Assembly: GCA_903970445.1 (NCBI GenBank)
Contig: CAJCIP010000062.1
Span: 52,098 to 116,097 of the forward strand
Source of the DNA: Verrucomicrobia bacterium Tous-C9LFEB
GTDB taxonomy: Bacteria; Acidobacteriota; Terriglobia; Terriglobales; Acidobacteriaceae
DNA length: 64,000 bases
Direction: 5' to 3'
Below are positions 55,624 to 63,789 of this stretch, in pieces. The translations under genes were made by a program, and so were the position numbers. The notes below the pieces were generated by a model. The model was not told the DNA's origin, did no database searches, and saw only the letters and a list, made by a program, of their open reading frames with translations. Each line of letters begins with the position of its first letter. Position 1 is the stretch's first letter.

Positions 55624-56289
55624 ATGGAATTACAAGGCCCATTAATGAATCAGACAAAACCGAATCCCGGCTTGTTCAAGCGGAATCCTCCGATCGCCGG
55701 CGAAGCGGAAGCAATCGAACGCGCCAAAAACGGTGATCCGGACGCCTTTTCTAAGCTTTATGCGCTCCATAAGCGCCGCGTTTACACGCTTTGCCTCCGC
55801 ATGCTTGGCAATGTTTCTGAAGCTGAGGATATGACTCAGGAGGCATTTCTTCATCTTTTCCGGAAACTTGGCAGCTTTCGTGGTGAAAGCGCTTTTTCAA
55901 CCTGGCTGCATCGGCTCACTGTCAATCTCGTATTGATGCACCTTCGCAAGAAGGGACTGAATCTCGTTTCTCTTGAGGAAACTATTAATCCTGCGGAAGA
56001 AGATGCGCCGAAGCGCGACTTCGGATCGCGCGATCCGCAGCTCGCTGGGTCGGTTGACCGGGTCACCCTGGAACGTGCCGTTTCTTCGCTTCCACCCGGC
56101 TACCGCATGGTTTTCTTGCTGCATGACGTGGAGGGCTTTGAGCATAACGAGATCGCGACAATGCTGGAATGTTCTACAGGCAACAGCAAGTCTCAACTGC
56201 ATAAAGCGCGGCTGAAGTTACGTGAATTGCTTCGCCAACCTGAGCAGCTTGCGGCTGTAACAGCAATCGCGACGGAGGTCATGCAGTGA
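55624..56289 (+). CDS. ECF RNA polymerase sigma factor (RpoE-like)
   Basis: The frame is open further upstream; I use ATG 55624, and ATG 55645, with AAGG 7 bases upstream, is a good alternative. Region 2 is clear ([20 protein letters not shown], then [40 protein letters not shown]). Region 4 has [20 protein letters not shown] and [20 protein letters not shown]. It should direct polymerase to a stress regulon. The next gene starts within its stop codon (GTGA overlap) and is probably its regulator. Confidence 0.9.
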   Translation: MELQGPLMNQTKPNPGLFKRNPPIAGEAEAIERAKNGDPDAFSKLYALHKRRVYTLCLRMLGNVSEAEDMTQEAFLHLFRKLGSFRGESAFSTWLHRLTVNLVLMHLRKKGLNLVSLEETINPAEEDAPKRDFGSRDPQLAGSVDRVTLERAVSSLPPGYRMVFLLHDVEGFEHNEIATMLECSTGNSKSQLHKARLKLRELLRQPEQLAAVTAIATEVMQ

Positions 56290-56579
56290 GTGAGGAAGCC
56301 GGCATCGACTTCAAGAACATGACACCTGCGAGCTTCGAAGAGCAGCTGCCTGACCTTTTCGCGTCAGCGGAGGGCAAACTGAGCAATGATCCGCGCCTAG
56401 CCGAGTTCTTCGCGTCCAACCCGGACTGCGCCGCCTTGGTTCGTGATTTCGAGACCATCGCAGAAACGGCGAAGAGCTTGTTTGAACCCACGCATGAACC
56501 CAGCGATTCTGTTTGGTCCAGCATCGCAAGCAAACTGAAGACAGAATCGCAGGATCCCGCAGTCGATCTTTCCGAGTGA
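56286..56579 (+). CDS. Small acidic protein coupled to the sigma factor, possible regulator
   Basis: The start is GTG 56286, overlapping the sigma-factor stop by 4 bases. The 97-residue product is acidic and helical with no membrane segment. It includes [20 protein letters not shown] and [20 protein letters not shown], which look like the N-terminal part of anti-sigma factors without the usual His-Cys-Cys zinc site. Coupling suggests it controls the preceding sigma factor; I do not recognise a named family. A strong terminator follows. Confidence 0.65.
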   Translation: MSEEAGIDFKNMTPASFEEQLPDLFASAEGKLSNDPRLAEFFASNPDCAALVRDFETIAETAKSLFEPTHEPSDSVWSSIASKLKTESQDPAVDLSE

Positions 56580-56594
56580 TACGAGCACTGGGCC

Positions 56595-56632
56595 AGACCG
56601 CAGTGATCCAGAACTGCGGTCTCTTTTTCTTT
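56595..56632 (+). terminator. Strong Rho-independent terminator of the sigma factor operon
   Basis: AGACCGCAGT (56595-56604) and ACTGCGGTCT (56613-56622) form a perfect 10-bp stem around GATCCAGA, followed by CTTTTTCTTT. It lies 15 bases after the upstream stop and before aroK. Confidence 0.92.
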
Positions 56633-56645
56633 GATCTGCTCCAAG

Positions 56646-57212
56646 ATGGCTACTTCGTGCAACGTGACCGTTGAAGATACTAAACTCTGCGGAGTAAAAC
56701 GTGTCGTCTTAACGGGCTTCATGGGCTCTGGTAAGAGCACGATCGGCAAATTGCTGGCGCAGCGGCTCGAATGGTCGTTCATCGATCTTGACTTAGCGAT
56801 TGAGGAGCGTTGCGGTCGTACGGTTCCGCAGATTTTTGCGGAGTTTGGTGAAAATCGCTTCCGTGTGGAAGAGTCAGCCGCGCTCCTGACGGCAATCAAG
56901 GGCACCAACGCTGTCATTGCTCTCGGTGGTGGCGCGCCTGAGACTTCAGCCAATCGGGATCTGCTGCGAGCCGCATCAGAAACAATGATCATTCACCTGG
57001 ACGCTCCTTTCGAGACTTTGCAGAAGCGGTGTCTGCGTCAGGCAGAAAAGCCCGGTGCAACATCGCGTCCGCTTTTCTCCAATCTTGAAGGCGCGCGAGC
57101 TCGCTATATGGCACGGCGTCCATTGTACGAAGCCTTATCGACGATACGACTCAATGCGGCCACGCAGTCGCCCCCGGAGCTTGTAGAAATTGTCTGGCAG
57201 CTTCTTGCTTAG
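56646..57212 (+). CDS. aroK: Shikimate kinase
   Basis: I start at ATG 56646; the frame reaches back to TTG 56631. The 188-residue protein has Walker A GFMGSGKST (about 24-32), the shikimate-binding D47/D49 in SFIDLDLAIE, R71/R73 in ENRFRVEES, GGG (94-96) in ALGGGAP, and the lid Arg in TSRPLF. It phosphorylates shikimate at the 3-hydroxyl, on the path to chorismate. No aroB is next to it. The upstream sigma operon terminator shows it has its own promoter, which I could not locate. Confidence 0.94.
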   Translation: MATSCNVTVEDTKLCGVKRVVLTGFMGSGKSTIGKLLAQRLEWSFIDLDLAIEERCGRTVPQIFAEFGENRFRVEESAALLTAIKGTNAVIALGGGAPETSANRDLLRAASETMIIHLDAPFETLQKRCLRQAEKPGATSRPLFSNLEGARARYMARRPLYEALSTIRLNAATQSPPELVEIVWQLLA

Positions 57213-57399
57213 CTCGGACACCGTCCTGTAATCGCGATGCATCACAACTTCTACTAAACAGTTCCATCTACAAGGATTTGCTCTGTCACAGCCAATTGAA
57301 ATCGACTCCTCAGAGCTGCCGCCTGAGGAACAGCCTCTCAAGCCTAAGGAAGTTCGCTATGCTCGCGTAGCGCGAAGCAGCATTCTCTTCTTTTTTGCG

Positions 57400-58410
57400 G
57401 TGCTCATCGCTCTTGGCATCTGCTGGAAAATCCTCCATGTGCTGGGGCTGGTCTACGTCAGCGCACTGTTCGCCGTTGTTCTGATGCCAGTGGTACAGCG
57501 CATGCAGAACATTCGTATTCGAGGGTGGTGCCCCTCGCGGCCGATCGCGATCGTGGCGCTTGTGCTCGCTGTCGTTTCACTTCTCACGCTGTTTTTCACC
57601 TTCGCGCTGCCTCCAGTCATCAACGACATTAAGAGCTTCGCCTCAGACCTGCCACAACGTCTCCCGGGGCTTGTTGCGAAACTGAAGAGGCTGCCCTGGG
57701 CGGACAAAATCGGCGTCGACGCTGCGGCGCAACGCGCCGAGGCCGCGCTGTCTTCCCTTGCCGGCTATCTTTTCGCGTCCATACCGATGTGGGCGGAACA
57801 CATTCTTGATTTCGTCACGGCTATCGTCCTCACCATTTACTTCATGCTGGAAGGGGAAGTGGCGTACCTCTACTTCCTGTCCTTCTTTGCGCCGCCCGCG
57901 CGTGAGCGTCTCGCAAAGACGATGACTCTCGCCGAAACTCGCGTCAGCAAATGGCTTCTCGGCCAGGGATCGCTGATGCTGATACTCGGCCTGAGCAGCA
58001 CGATTGTGTTCGGAATTCTTCGGGTTCGCTACTTCGTGCTCCTCGGCGTCTTGATGGGTTTGTTCAACATCATTCCAGTTGCGGGCGGCGTGATTACCAT
58101 CGTTGTCGCGGCGGCTGCGGCTGCGCTGGATTCCTGGACGAAGATGGCCGGGGTGCTGATCTTCTATGCCGTGTACATACAGGTAGAAAACGCATTTCTC
58201 ACTCCTAAAATTATGAAGTCGAGCGTGGATTTGCCCGGACTCTCAGTCCTCATTTCCCTGCTGGTAGGCACGGCGCTATTCGGCGTTGTCGGGGCGCTGG
58301 TCTCCGTTCCCACAGCCGCCCTCATCGCCGTCGTCATCAATGAGTATCTGGTTCAACCGGATGCCGGCGAGCTGATCCGCCAGGCTGAAACGAAACAACA
58401 ATCGCCGTGA
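57400..58410 (+). CDS. AI-2E/PerM family membrane transporter (5' end uncertain)
   Basis: The first standard start is GTG 57400 (336 residues). However, the same frame upstream, back to a stop at 57298-57300, reads ELPPEEQPLKPKEVRYARVA and RSSILFFFAV, which looks coding and supplies the first half of membrane helix 1. The real start is therefore probably upstream through a rare start codon or an indel. The body has about eight helices and the family segments PVAGGVITIVVAAAAAALDS and VQVENAFLTPKIMKSSVDLP. These proteins export small molecules such as AI-2, or exchange Na/H; the substrate here is unknown. Confidence 0.85.
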   Translation: MLIALGICWKILHVLGLVYVSALFAVVLMPVVQRMQNIRIRGWCPSRPIAIVALVLAVVSLLTLFFTFALPPVINDIKSFASDLPQRLPGLVAKLKRLPWADKIGVDAAAQRAEAALSSLAGYLFASIPMWAEHILDFVTAIVLTIYFMLEGEVAYLYFLSFFAPPARERLAKTMTLAETRVSKWLLGQGSLMLILGLSSTIVFGILRVRYFVLLGVLMGLFNIIPVAGGVITIVVAAAAAALDSWTKMAGVLIFYAVYIQVENAFLTPKIMKSSVDLPGLSVLISLLVGTALFGVVGALVSVPTAALIAVVINEYLVQPDAGELIRQAETKQQSP

Positions 58411-58550
58411 ACTCGCTTTTAGTAACGGGATCCCCGGGCAGGTGGCCCCAGTTGCACGGAGCATAGAGCGAGTTCTTTACATCTTTCGCGGCATAGGCAT
58501 ATTTTTGGCTCCTGTAACCTAGATCGAGTAGCGCCACGTCCTGTGTAGAT

Positions 58551-59132
58551 ATGCAGATCGCCCTTAACGCCACCATGTCAGATGTGCAGGCAGCCGACCG
58601 CAGCAGTTCCGAGCTGGACGACATTGATGCTTTGGTTCGGACGTACCGCCCGCGCCTGCTGCGCTTCGTCACCTTCTCCATCGGCGACCCTGACTTAGCC
58701 GAATCGATCACGCAGGACTGCTTTCTCAAGGCTTATAACGGCCGGGCAAAGTTCCGTGGCGACTGCGCTGTGAACACCTGGCTGACAAGTATCGCGCTGA
58801 ACCTGATTCGCGATCAGCAAAGGCTTCAGAAATTTCGTTTCTGGCGTCAGGCGCGCGCCACGGCAATCAACGTGAACGACGCTGCCAATTTTCTGCCGAG
58901 CAACGAAAGCTCGCCGGAATCTCATATTCTAGCCAGAGAACAGACCAAACAGGTTCAAGCCGCACTCGAGAACGTCTCGGCGAATCAGCGCACCGTGTTC
59001 CTGATGCGCTTCGCCGAAGATATGGACCTGTCCGCAATTGCATCTGCGATGAACATGCCCATCAATACGGTAAAGACTCACCTGCACCGCGCGCTGAAGT
59101 CCGTCCGCGCGCAGGTTGGAGGAGCACGATGA
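58551..59132 (+). CDS. ECF sigma factor (second locus)
   Basis: The 193-residue protein has region 2 (LVRTYRPRLLRFVTFSIGDP, LAESITQDCFLKAYNGRAKF, NTWLTSIALNLIRDQQR) and region 4 (ALENVSANQRTVFLMRFAED, MNMPINTVKTHLHRALKSVR). A start at ATG 58575 is also possible. Its stop overlaps the start of the next gene by 4 bases (ATGA); that gene looks like its membrane-bound anti-sigma factor. The pair probably senses an envelope signal and may control the Gly-rich exported protein downstream. Confidence 0.9.
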   Translation: MQIALNATMSDVQAADRSSSELDDIDALVRTYRPRLLRFVTFSIGDPDLAESITQDCFLKAYNGRAKFRGDCAVNTWLTSIALNLIRDQQRLQKFRFWRQARATAINVNDAANFLPSNESSPESHILAREQTKQVQAALENVSANQRTVFLMRFAEDMDLSAIASAMNMPINTVKTHLHRALKSVRAQVGGAR

Positions 59133-59653
59133 ATGCCGAGACCCACCTTACAGACGAGCAGATTGACGATTACCTGATCGGCGATCTCTCGGCAGGCCTT
59201 GAGGCGCACTTTGCTGTGTGCGGGATGTGTCAGGATCGCGTTGCGGCGATGGAAGGTCCCATCGCTGTCTTCAAGAATGTTTCTCTTGCCTGGAGCGAGC
59301 GGCAGTCGGCTACGTTGCCTGTGCGTCCCGCGGGAATACAGTTACAAACGGCACGTGGTCGTCGTTTGCTGTGGGCGGCTACTGCCACTACCGCCGTCGC
59401 AATCAGTGTTGCGATTCCGCTAGCTCATCATGGTTCGCCGAAAGCTCCGGCCCAGAGCGCTCCGCAAGCTTCCACATCACCTGCACAGACTTACAGCGCG
59501 GAGCGGGAAGAGCAGATCGCTCAGGACAACCAGATGTTGCAGGACATTGATCGCGAAATCGGTGCTCCGGTAAGTTCACCTTCTGAAACCTTCGGTTTGG
59601 AACTGAATGGGCATACGCTGCCCACGTCACGCAGCGGCGCAGTTCAAGATTAG
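59129..59653 (+). CDS. Putative membrane-bound anti-sigma factor
   Basis: The 174-residue protein starts MNAETHLTDEQIDDYLIGDL, then HFAVCGMCQDRVAAME, a shortened zinc-finger anti-sigma motif (H-x3-C-x2-C). One membrane helix follows (about 88-107, ATATTAVAISVAIPLAHH), with a periplasmic Pro/Ser/Gln-rich tail. Topology and overlap with the sigma gene support an anti-sigma role: it would hold the sigma factor at the membrane until an outside signal releases it. The zinc motif is less complete than in RsrA-type proteins. Confidence 0.8.
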   Translation: MNAETHLTDEQIDDYLIGDLSAGLEAHFAVCGMCQDRVAAMEGPIAVFKNVSLAWSERQSATLPVRPAGIQLQTARGRRLLWAATATTAVAISVAIPLAHHGSPKAPAQSAPQASTSPAQTYSAEREEQIAQDNQMLQDIDREIGAPVSSPSETFGLELNGHTLPTSRSGAVQD

Positions 59654-59662
59654 GTACCCAAG

Positions 59663-60265
59663 TTGATCGTTGCGGCAAATCTTCGGAGATGTGTGTTCAG
59701 TGGAGCCTTGTTCCTATGCACAGCTCTCTGCGCGCATGCGCAGCGCGGCGGCGGCGGCAACCACGGCGGGGGCGGTCCAGGCGGTCCCGGAGGTCCAGGC
59801 GGCGGTGGTTATGCAGGAGGCGGCGGCAATCCTGTGGGGATGAATGGGTCTGGCGGCGGTGACTATGGAAACCGAGGCGCCGGCGGTTCGGGGAATTTTG
59901 GCAACGGTAGCCCGAGGAATGGTCTACAGCTCGCGCCTCCAGGGCGCTGGTGGGATGACAAGAAGACTGCCAAGACGCTCAATTTGCGTCCGGATCAGCA
60001 ACACCGCATGGATGACATTCTGGCAGCGAACAAGGGTACATTGCTGAACCTGTACGCGAATCTGAAGCACGAGGAAGACAAGCTTACTTCCATGTCGCGC
60101 GAAGACCTTCAGGATGAGGCGAAGGTGTTTGCGGGAATTGATCGCGTAGCTCAGGCGCGCGCGGACCTGGAGAAGGCGAACGTTCACACGTTGCTGCAGA
60201 TTCGGAGGGAACTCGACGCGCAACAGCTCGCAGCACTGGACCAGGAGATTGGAGCAAGCCGTTAG
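59663..60265 (+). CDS. Exported Gly-rich protein with a helical LTxxQ/Spy-like domain
   Basis: The start appears to be TTG 59663. A signal peptide (CVFSGALFLCTALCAHA) precedes about 60 residues of almost pure Gly with Pro, Asn and Ser. Then a helical domain of about 110 residues carries LNLRPDQQHRMDDILAANKG, KHEEDKLTSMSREDL and IRRELDAQQLAALDQEIG. This resembles CpxP/Spy-type periplasmic chaperones and zinc-resistance proteins, where LTxxQ-like motifs recur. It lies 9 bases after the anti-sigma gene, so it is probably co-expressed and perhaps the output or sensor of that system. Confidence 0.7.
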   Translation: MIVAANLRRCVFSGALFLCTALCAHAQRGGGGNHGGGGPGGPGGPGGGGYAGGGGNPVGMNGSGGGDYGNRGAGGSGNFGNGSPRNGLQLAPPGRWWDDKKTAKTLNLRPDQQHRMDDILAANKGTLLNLYANLKHEEDKLTSMSREDLQDEAKVFAGIDRVAQARADLEKANVHTLLQIRRELDAQQLAALDQEIGASR

Positions 60266-60280
60266 ACATCTCGGACGAGA

Positions 60281-60312
60281 CAAGCCCCGCTCACGAGCGG
60301 GGCTTGTTCTTG
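60281..60312 (+). terminator. Terminator between the convergent Gly-rich protein and ndk genes
   Basis: CAAGCCCCGCT (60281-60291), loop CACG and AGCGGGGCTTG (60296-60306) form a perfect 11-bp stem followed by TTCTTG. It may serve both converging transcripts. Confidence 0.82.
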
Positions 60313-60325
60313 CCGAAAGCTGCAA

Positions 60326-60742
60326 CTACTTCAGTTCAAGACCAGCAAAGAAATAGCCGATCTCAAACGCGGCTGTATCCTCTGCATCCGACCCGTGAAT
60401 CGCGTTTTCGCCGATGGAGCTGGCGAACTTCTTACGGATGGTTCCTTCATCAGCCTTCGCTGGGTCGGTCGCGCCCATCAGTGTGCGTAGATCTGCGATG
60501 GCATTGTCCTTCTCGATGACCATGGGAAAGATAGTGCCCGAGCTCATGAATTCGGTGAGCTCGCCGAAGAACGGGCGCGCCGCGTGCACATGGTAGAAGC
60601 CTTCAGCCTGCGTTTTTGTGAGGCCGATCTTCTTGATGGCGACGAGCTTGAATCCTGCTTTTTCGATCTCTGCCAGAATGGCGGCGGCGTAGCCCTTCTT
60701 CACCGCGTCCGGCTTGATGATGCTAAAAGTACGTTGTGACAT
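60326..60742 (-). CDS. ndk: Nucleoside diphosphate kinase
   Basis: I start at ATG 60742 (138 residues), giving the family start [20 protein letters not shown]; the frame extends 13 codons further up. The active-site His is H116 in [12 protein letters not shown], and [16 protein letters not shown] is intact. It moves the gamma phosphate from ATP to other nucleoside diphosphates. A ribosome-like AGGAG lies 13 bases upstream, a little far. It is a single-gene unit convergent with the Gly-rich protein gene. Confidence 0.97.
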   Translation of the reverse strand: MSQRTFSIIKPDAVKKGYAAAILAEIEKAGFKLVAIKKIGLTKTQAEGFYHVHAARPFFGELTEFMSSGTIFPMVIEKDNAIADLRTLMGATDPAKADEGTIRKKFASSIGENAIHGSDAEDTAAFEIGYFFAGLELK

Positions 60743-60877
60743 GGAAAGTGTGATGCTCCTATCAGGTGAGACTCGTAGCAAATATGCTCCCTTCCAGTGT
60801 AAAGGCTATGGAGAACGTTCGGTCTGCGCCGGGAAGACGACGATGAACTTCAACGAAGCCCCATCCTGGCTCTCAGC

Positions 60878-62182
60878 ATGGTGATAAAGGCAGTGCGGTT
60901 AGGCCATGGGCCCGAGGACACAGCCGCGCGTCTCCTGCCGCTCACACGTCTCCTGCGATGGTTTGCACTCTTTTGCGGCGTTCTTTGGATAGCCTGCATG
61001 ATTTACATCGCGCTTGACCTGCTACAGGGGCACGGCTTTCCTTTAGCGCGAAAGTTCTTTCCGTTCGAAGACATCACCATCTATCAGCCACGGTTCAAGC
61101 TCTTTCACACGGCTGCTTTCTTCCAGCCGCCTGGGCATTCGCGGCGAGTTCCGTGGGGACCGGCTGCCTTCGCGTATCCGCCCGCGGCGGCGCTCGTCTA
61201 TGCCGCCTTCTATCTGTTCGACGCTCCAGAAGTTCCGTACCTCCTGCTTACCGCGCTGTGGACGATTCTGATCGGCGTTGGAGCTTGGTTGATGCTGTCG
61301 CGTGCGCTGCCCACGCGGCGCTCGGCGACCCAGTATCTCTGCTGCCTCGCTTGCTTCTTGTTCCCGCTCGTCTTCCTGGCAGAGCGCGGCAACATTGAAC
61401 TTCTTGTCTGGGTTGCGCTCACAGCGGCGGTCTTGCTCTGCTTGCGCGGATATTCACTGTCCGCAGCGGTGCTCATTGGCGCCGCGGCTGCCGTGAAGCT
61501 CTATCCGATCTTTCTGCTGGGGCTATTTGTTACACGCGCTCGCATCGGATGGAGGGCGATCGCGGCAGGCGTGCTCGCGACTGTTCTCCTTACGCTGATC
61601 GCGGTGTCATACGCGGGTCCAACCTTTTCCGTCGCACTGGATGGCTTCATTGACGGAGTCAGCAAGTTCAACCAGCAGCATGCTGAAGCCGCTCGCCACG
61701 CTGAGGCGGTCTTCGATCACTCGCTGTTTTCGCCGGTGAAGCTGGCGTACCTCGGCGCTCATGACACTCCACTGCAGTGGTCGACGGTCTACTTCGTGTG
61801 TGGGGGCGTCGCGGCGCTCGCTGTCTTCTGGCTTCGCGTGCGAACGCTTCCCTTCCTCAATCGGCTCGGGTATCTCAGCGCGGCGATGATCCTGCTGCCG
61901 CCTGTTTCGTACGAGTACACGATCATCCACCTATACCTGGCGTTGCTGCTGCTGCTCATCACCGCAATCGCGCAACTTCGGGCTTCAACCGGCGTCCATC
62001 CAACTGTGATCTACGCGATTTGCTGTCTGCTGTGCGCGATGCTTCCGCTAGGGCTGCTACAGGGCGGAACGTTTCTCTTTGCGGGCGAAGTCCAACTGCT
62101 CGCGCTGCTGCTGTTTGCCTTCTTCACGACACGTGCGGCGTGGGTTTTGCCACGCACGGCTCGCAGCGTGGAGTTCCCATGA
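60878..62182 (+). CDS. GT87-type (DUF2029) membrane mannosyltransferase-like protein
   Basis: The 434-residue protein has about ten membrane helices. The family segments are present: FAYPPAAALVYAAFYL near 106, AERGNIELLVWVALT near 168, and AAAVKLYPIFLLGLF near 206. Family GT87 enzymes, known from mycobacterial arabinomannan assembly, use polyprenyl-phosphate mannose on the outer side of the membrane. The donor here is not proven. Its stop overlaps a tiny downstream gene by 4 bases (ATGA). Confidence 0.85.
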   Translation: MVIKAVRLGHGPEDTAARLLPLTRLLRWFALFCGVLWIACMIYIALDLLQGHGFPLARKFFPFEDITIYQPRFKLFHTAAFFQPPGHSRRVPWGPAAFAYPPAAALVYAAFYLFDAPEVPYLLLTALWTILIGVGAWLMLSRALPTRRSATQYLCCLACFLFPLVFLAERGNIELLVWVALTAAVLLCLRGYSLSAAVLIGAAAAVKLYPIFLLGLFVTRARIGWRAIAAGVLATVLLTLIAVSYAGPTFSVALDGFIDGVSKFNQQHAEAARHAEAVFDHSLFSPVKLAYLGAHDTPLQWSTVYFVCGGVAALAVFWLRVRTLPFLNRLGYLSAAMILLPPVSYEYTIIHLYLALLLLLITAIAQLRASTGVHPTVIYAICCLLCAMLPLGLLQGGTFLFAGEVQLLALLLFAFFTTRAAWVLPRTARSVEFP

Positions 62183-62340
62183 AGAAGTGGTCGTGGGTCT
62201 GGCTTGCGGGAACCATTGCGTGGCTGTTCGACGCCTTCGTCGATCTGCGTTACCACGCAATGCAGCAGGCTGAGCTCGGGTTCCTGCCGGCTACGCTGTT
62301 TGCGATTGCCTGGCTGTTCTTCCGGCAATCGCCGCGCTGA
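62179..62340 (+). CDS. 53-residue membrane protein coupled to the GT87 gene
   Basis: ATG 62179 overlaps the GT87 stop and the frame ends at TGA 62338-62340. The product (MKKWSWVWLAGTIAWLFDAF, then VDLRYHAMQQAELGFLPATL and FAIAWLFFRQSPR) has two hydrophobic helices with a polar turn. Overlap and composition suggest a real small partner or folding aid of the GT87 protein. I know no family for it. Confidence 0.6.
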   Translation: MKKWSWVWLAGTIAWLFDAFVDLRYHAMQQAELGFLPATLFAIAWLFFRQSPR

Positions 62341-62430
62341 CCACTCCGCCCGGTGACTTTAAGTGTCAAAGTCTTCTATCGAAATGACTTAGCGGTGGAC
62401 CTTGGTGCCTTAGCCGGGGTCACATCATAG

Positions 62431-62718
62431 GTCGCGCCTTCAGCGCTCACGAGATGATCGCTGGCTAACGTGGGGCGTTGCCCCACGCTGGTATGGGTCG
62501 CGCCTTCAGCGCGAGGGCTGACCAACCCCCTGTCGATACGTAGACTGAGACTTTGTGGCCGCATGGCATGAGCGCCGAAAGCGCTGTCTGTAACGCCCAG
62601 GCAAGCCCATATGCCAGTCGGCAGGTCAGCCAGAAGCGCCTAAGGCGCGTTCACTATACCAGCATAGGGCGAACCCTATGTCAGCACGTCGCACAAAGCA
62701 GAGCGCTGAAGGCGCGAC
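62431..62718. repeat. Palindrome-rich intergenic repeat block
   Basis: GTCGCGCCTTCAGCGC occurs at 62431-62446 and 62497-62512, and its exact reverse complement at 62703-62718. Between them lie short perfect hairpins: TGGGGC-GTT-GCCCCA (62471-62485), AGCGC-CGAAA-GCGCT (62571-62585), GCGCC-TAA-GGCGC (62636-62648) and ATAGGG-CGAA-CCCTAT (62664-62679). The 501-base gap 62341-62841 shows no supportable gene. It looks like a non-autonomous repeat element or the debris of several. Confidence 0.75.
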
Positions 62719-62841
62719 CTATAAACCACATCCATAAGTAAAGCGCCTGTAATCAGTATACGAGTTCGCAGCGAAATACTATGCAACCTCGATCCGTCCT
62801 ATTTTCATACACTTAGGCCCGGGGAGGGCTTGACAACTTTC

Positions 62842-63732
62842 CTACGCCTTACCGAGCACCCGGGCCATGGCTTCGCCAATTTCGCTGGGCGTTTTGACGA
62901 CGGTGATGCCTGCGGCTTCCATAGCGGCCATCTTGCTGGCGGCGGTGCCTTCGCCGCCGGAGATGATGGCCCCAGCGTGGCCCATGCGCCGGCCTGGGGG
63001 CGCGGTCTGGCCGGCGATGAAGCCGACTACGGGCTTCCTCACGTGAGCCTTCACGTATTCGGCTGCGGCTTCTTCGGCTGAGCCACCAATTTCACCAATC
63101 ATGATGATCGCTTCGGTGTCGGGGTCGTCGTTGAGGAGCTTCAGCGCGTCGATGTGCGTGGTGCCGATGATGGGGTCGCCGCCGATTCCGATGGCCGTTG
63201 ACTGGCCGATACCAAGCTGCGTGAGCTGGTGCACGGCTTCGTAGGTGAGCGTGCCTGACTTGGACACAATGCCGACGCTGCCTTCCTTATGAATGCGTCC
63301 GGGCATGATGCCGATCTTCGCCTTGCCGGGAGAGATGACGCCGGGGCAGTTCGGCCCGATCAGTCGCGATTGGGACTGCCGCACGATCTCCCAGGTCTTG
63401 ACCATATCGAGCACGGGAATGCCTTCGGTGATGCAGACGATCAGCGGCACACCTGCGCCCGCGGCTTCGAGAATGCCGTCGGCGGCGAATGGGGGCGGAA
63501 CGAAGATGACGGTGGCGTTCGCGCCGGTCTCCCTCACGGCGTCTTCTACCGTGTTGAAGACAGGCCAGCCCTCGTGGGTGGTGCCGCCCTTGCCTGGAGT
63601 GACGCCACCGACTACGACATCGAAACCGAATTGTTTGGAGTATTCTGAACAGCCCTTGGCGTGGAAAGTGCCTTCTCGGCCTGTGATTCCTTGAACAATC
63701 AACCGCGTATTTTTATCTACTAGAACTGCCAT
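62842..63732 (-). CDS. sucD: Succinyl-CoA ligase, alpha subunit
   Basis: AGGAG lies a few bases before ATG 63732. The 296-residue protein has the CoA-binding Rossmann start ([17 protein letters not shown]), [19 protein letters not shown], the phosphate segment [10 protein letters not shown], and the active-site H252 in [13 protein letters not shown]. It forms succinate, CoA and ATP/GTP from succinyl-CoA with the beta subunit in the TCA cycle. sucC, usually just upstream, is absent: the gene before it on this strand is a flavoprotein fragment. Confidence 0.96.
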   Translation of the reverse strand: MAVLVDKNTRLIVQGITGREGTFHAKGCSEYSKQFGFDVVVGGVTPGKGGTTHEGWPVFNTVEDAVRETGANATVIFVPPPFAADGILEAAGAGVPLIVCITEGIPVLDMVKTWEIVRQSQSRLIGPNCPGVISPGKAKIGIMPGRIHKEGSVGIVSKSGTLTYEAVHQLTQLGIGQSTAIGIGGDPIIGTTHIDALKLLNDDPDTEAIIMIGEIGGSAEEAAAEYVKAHVRKPVVGFIAGQTAPPGRRMGHAGAIISGGEGTAASKMAAMEAAGITVVKTPSEIGEAMARVLGKA

Positions 63733-63789
63733 TTCACTCTCCTATTCAGCGCTCTCGCGCTGTGCGGCGTAACTTGTTTCTGCTCGCCT

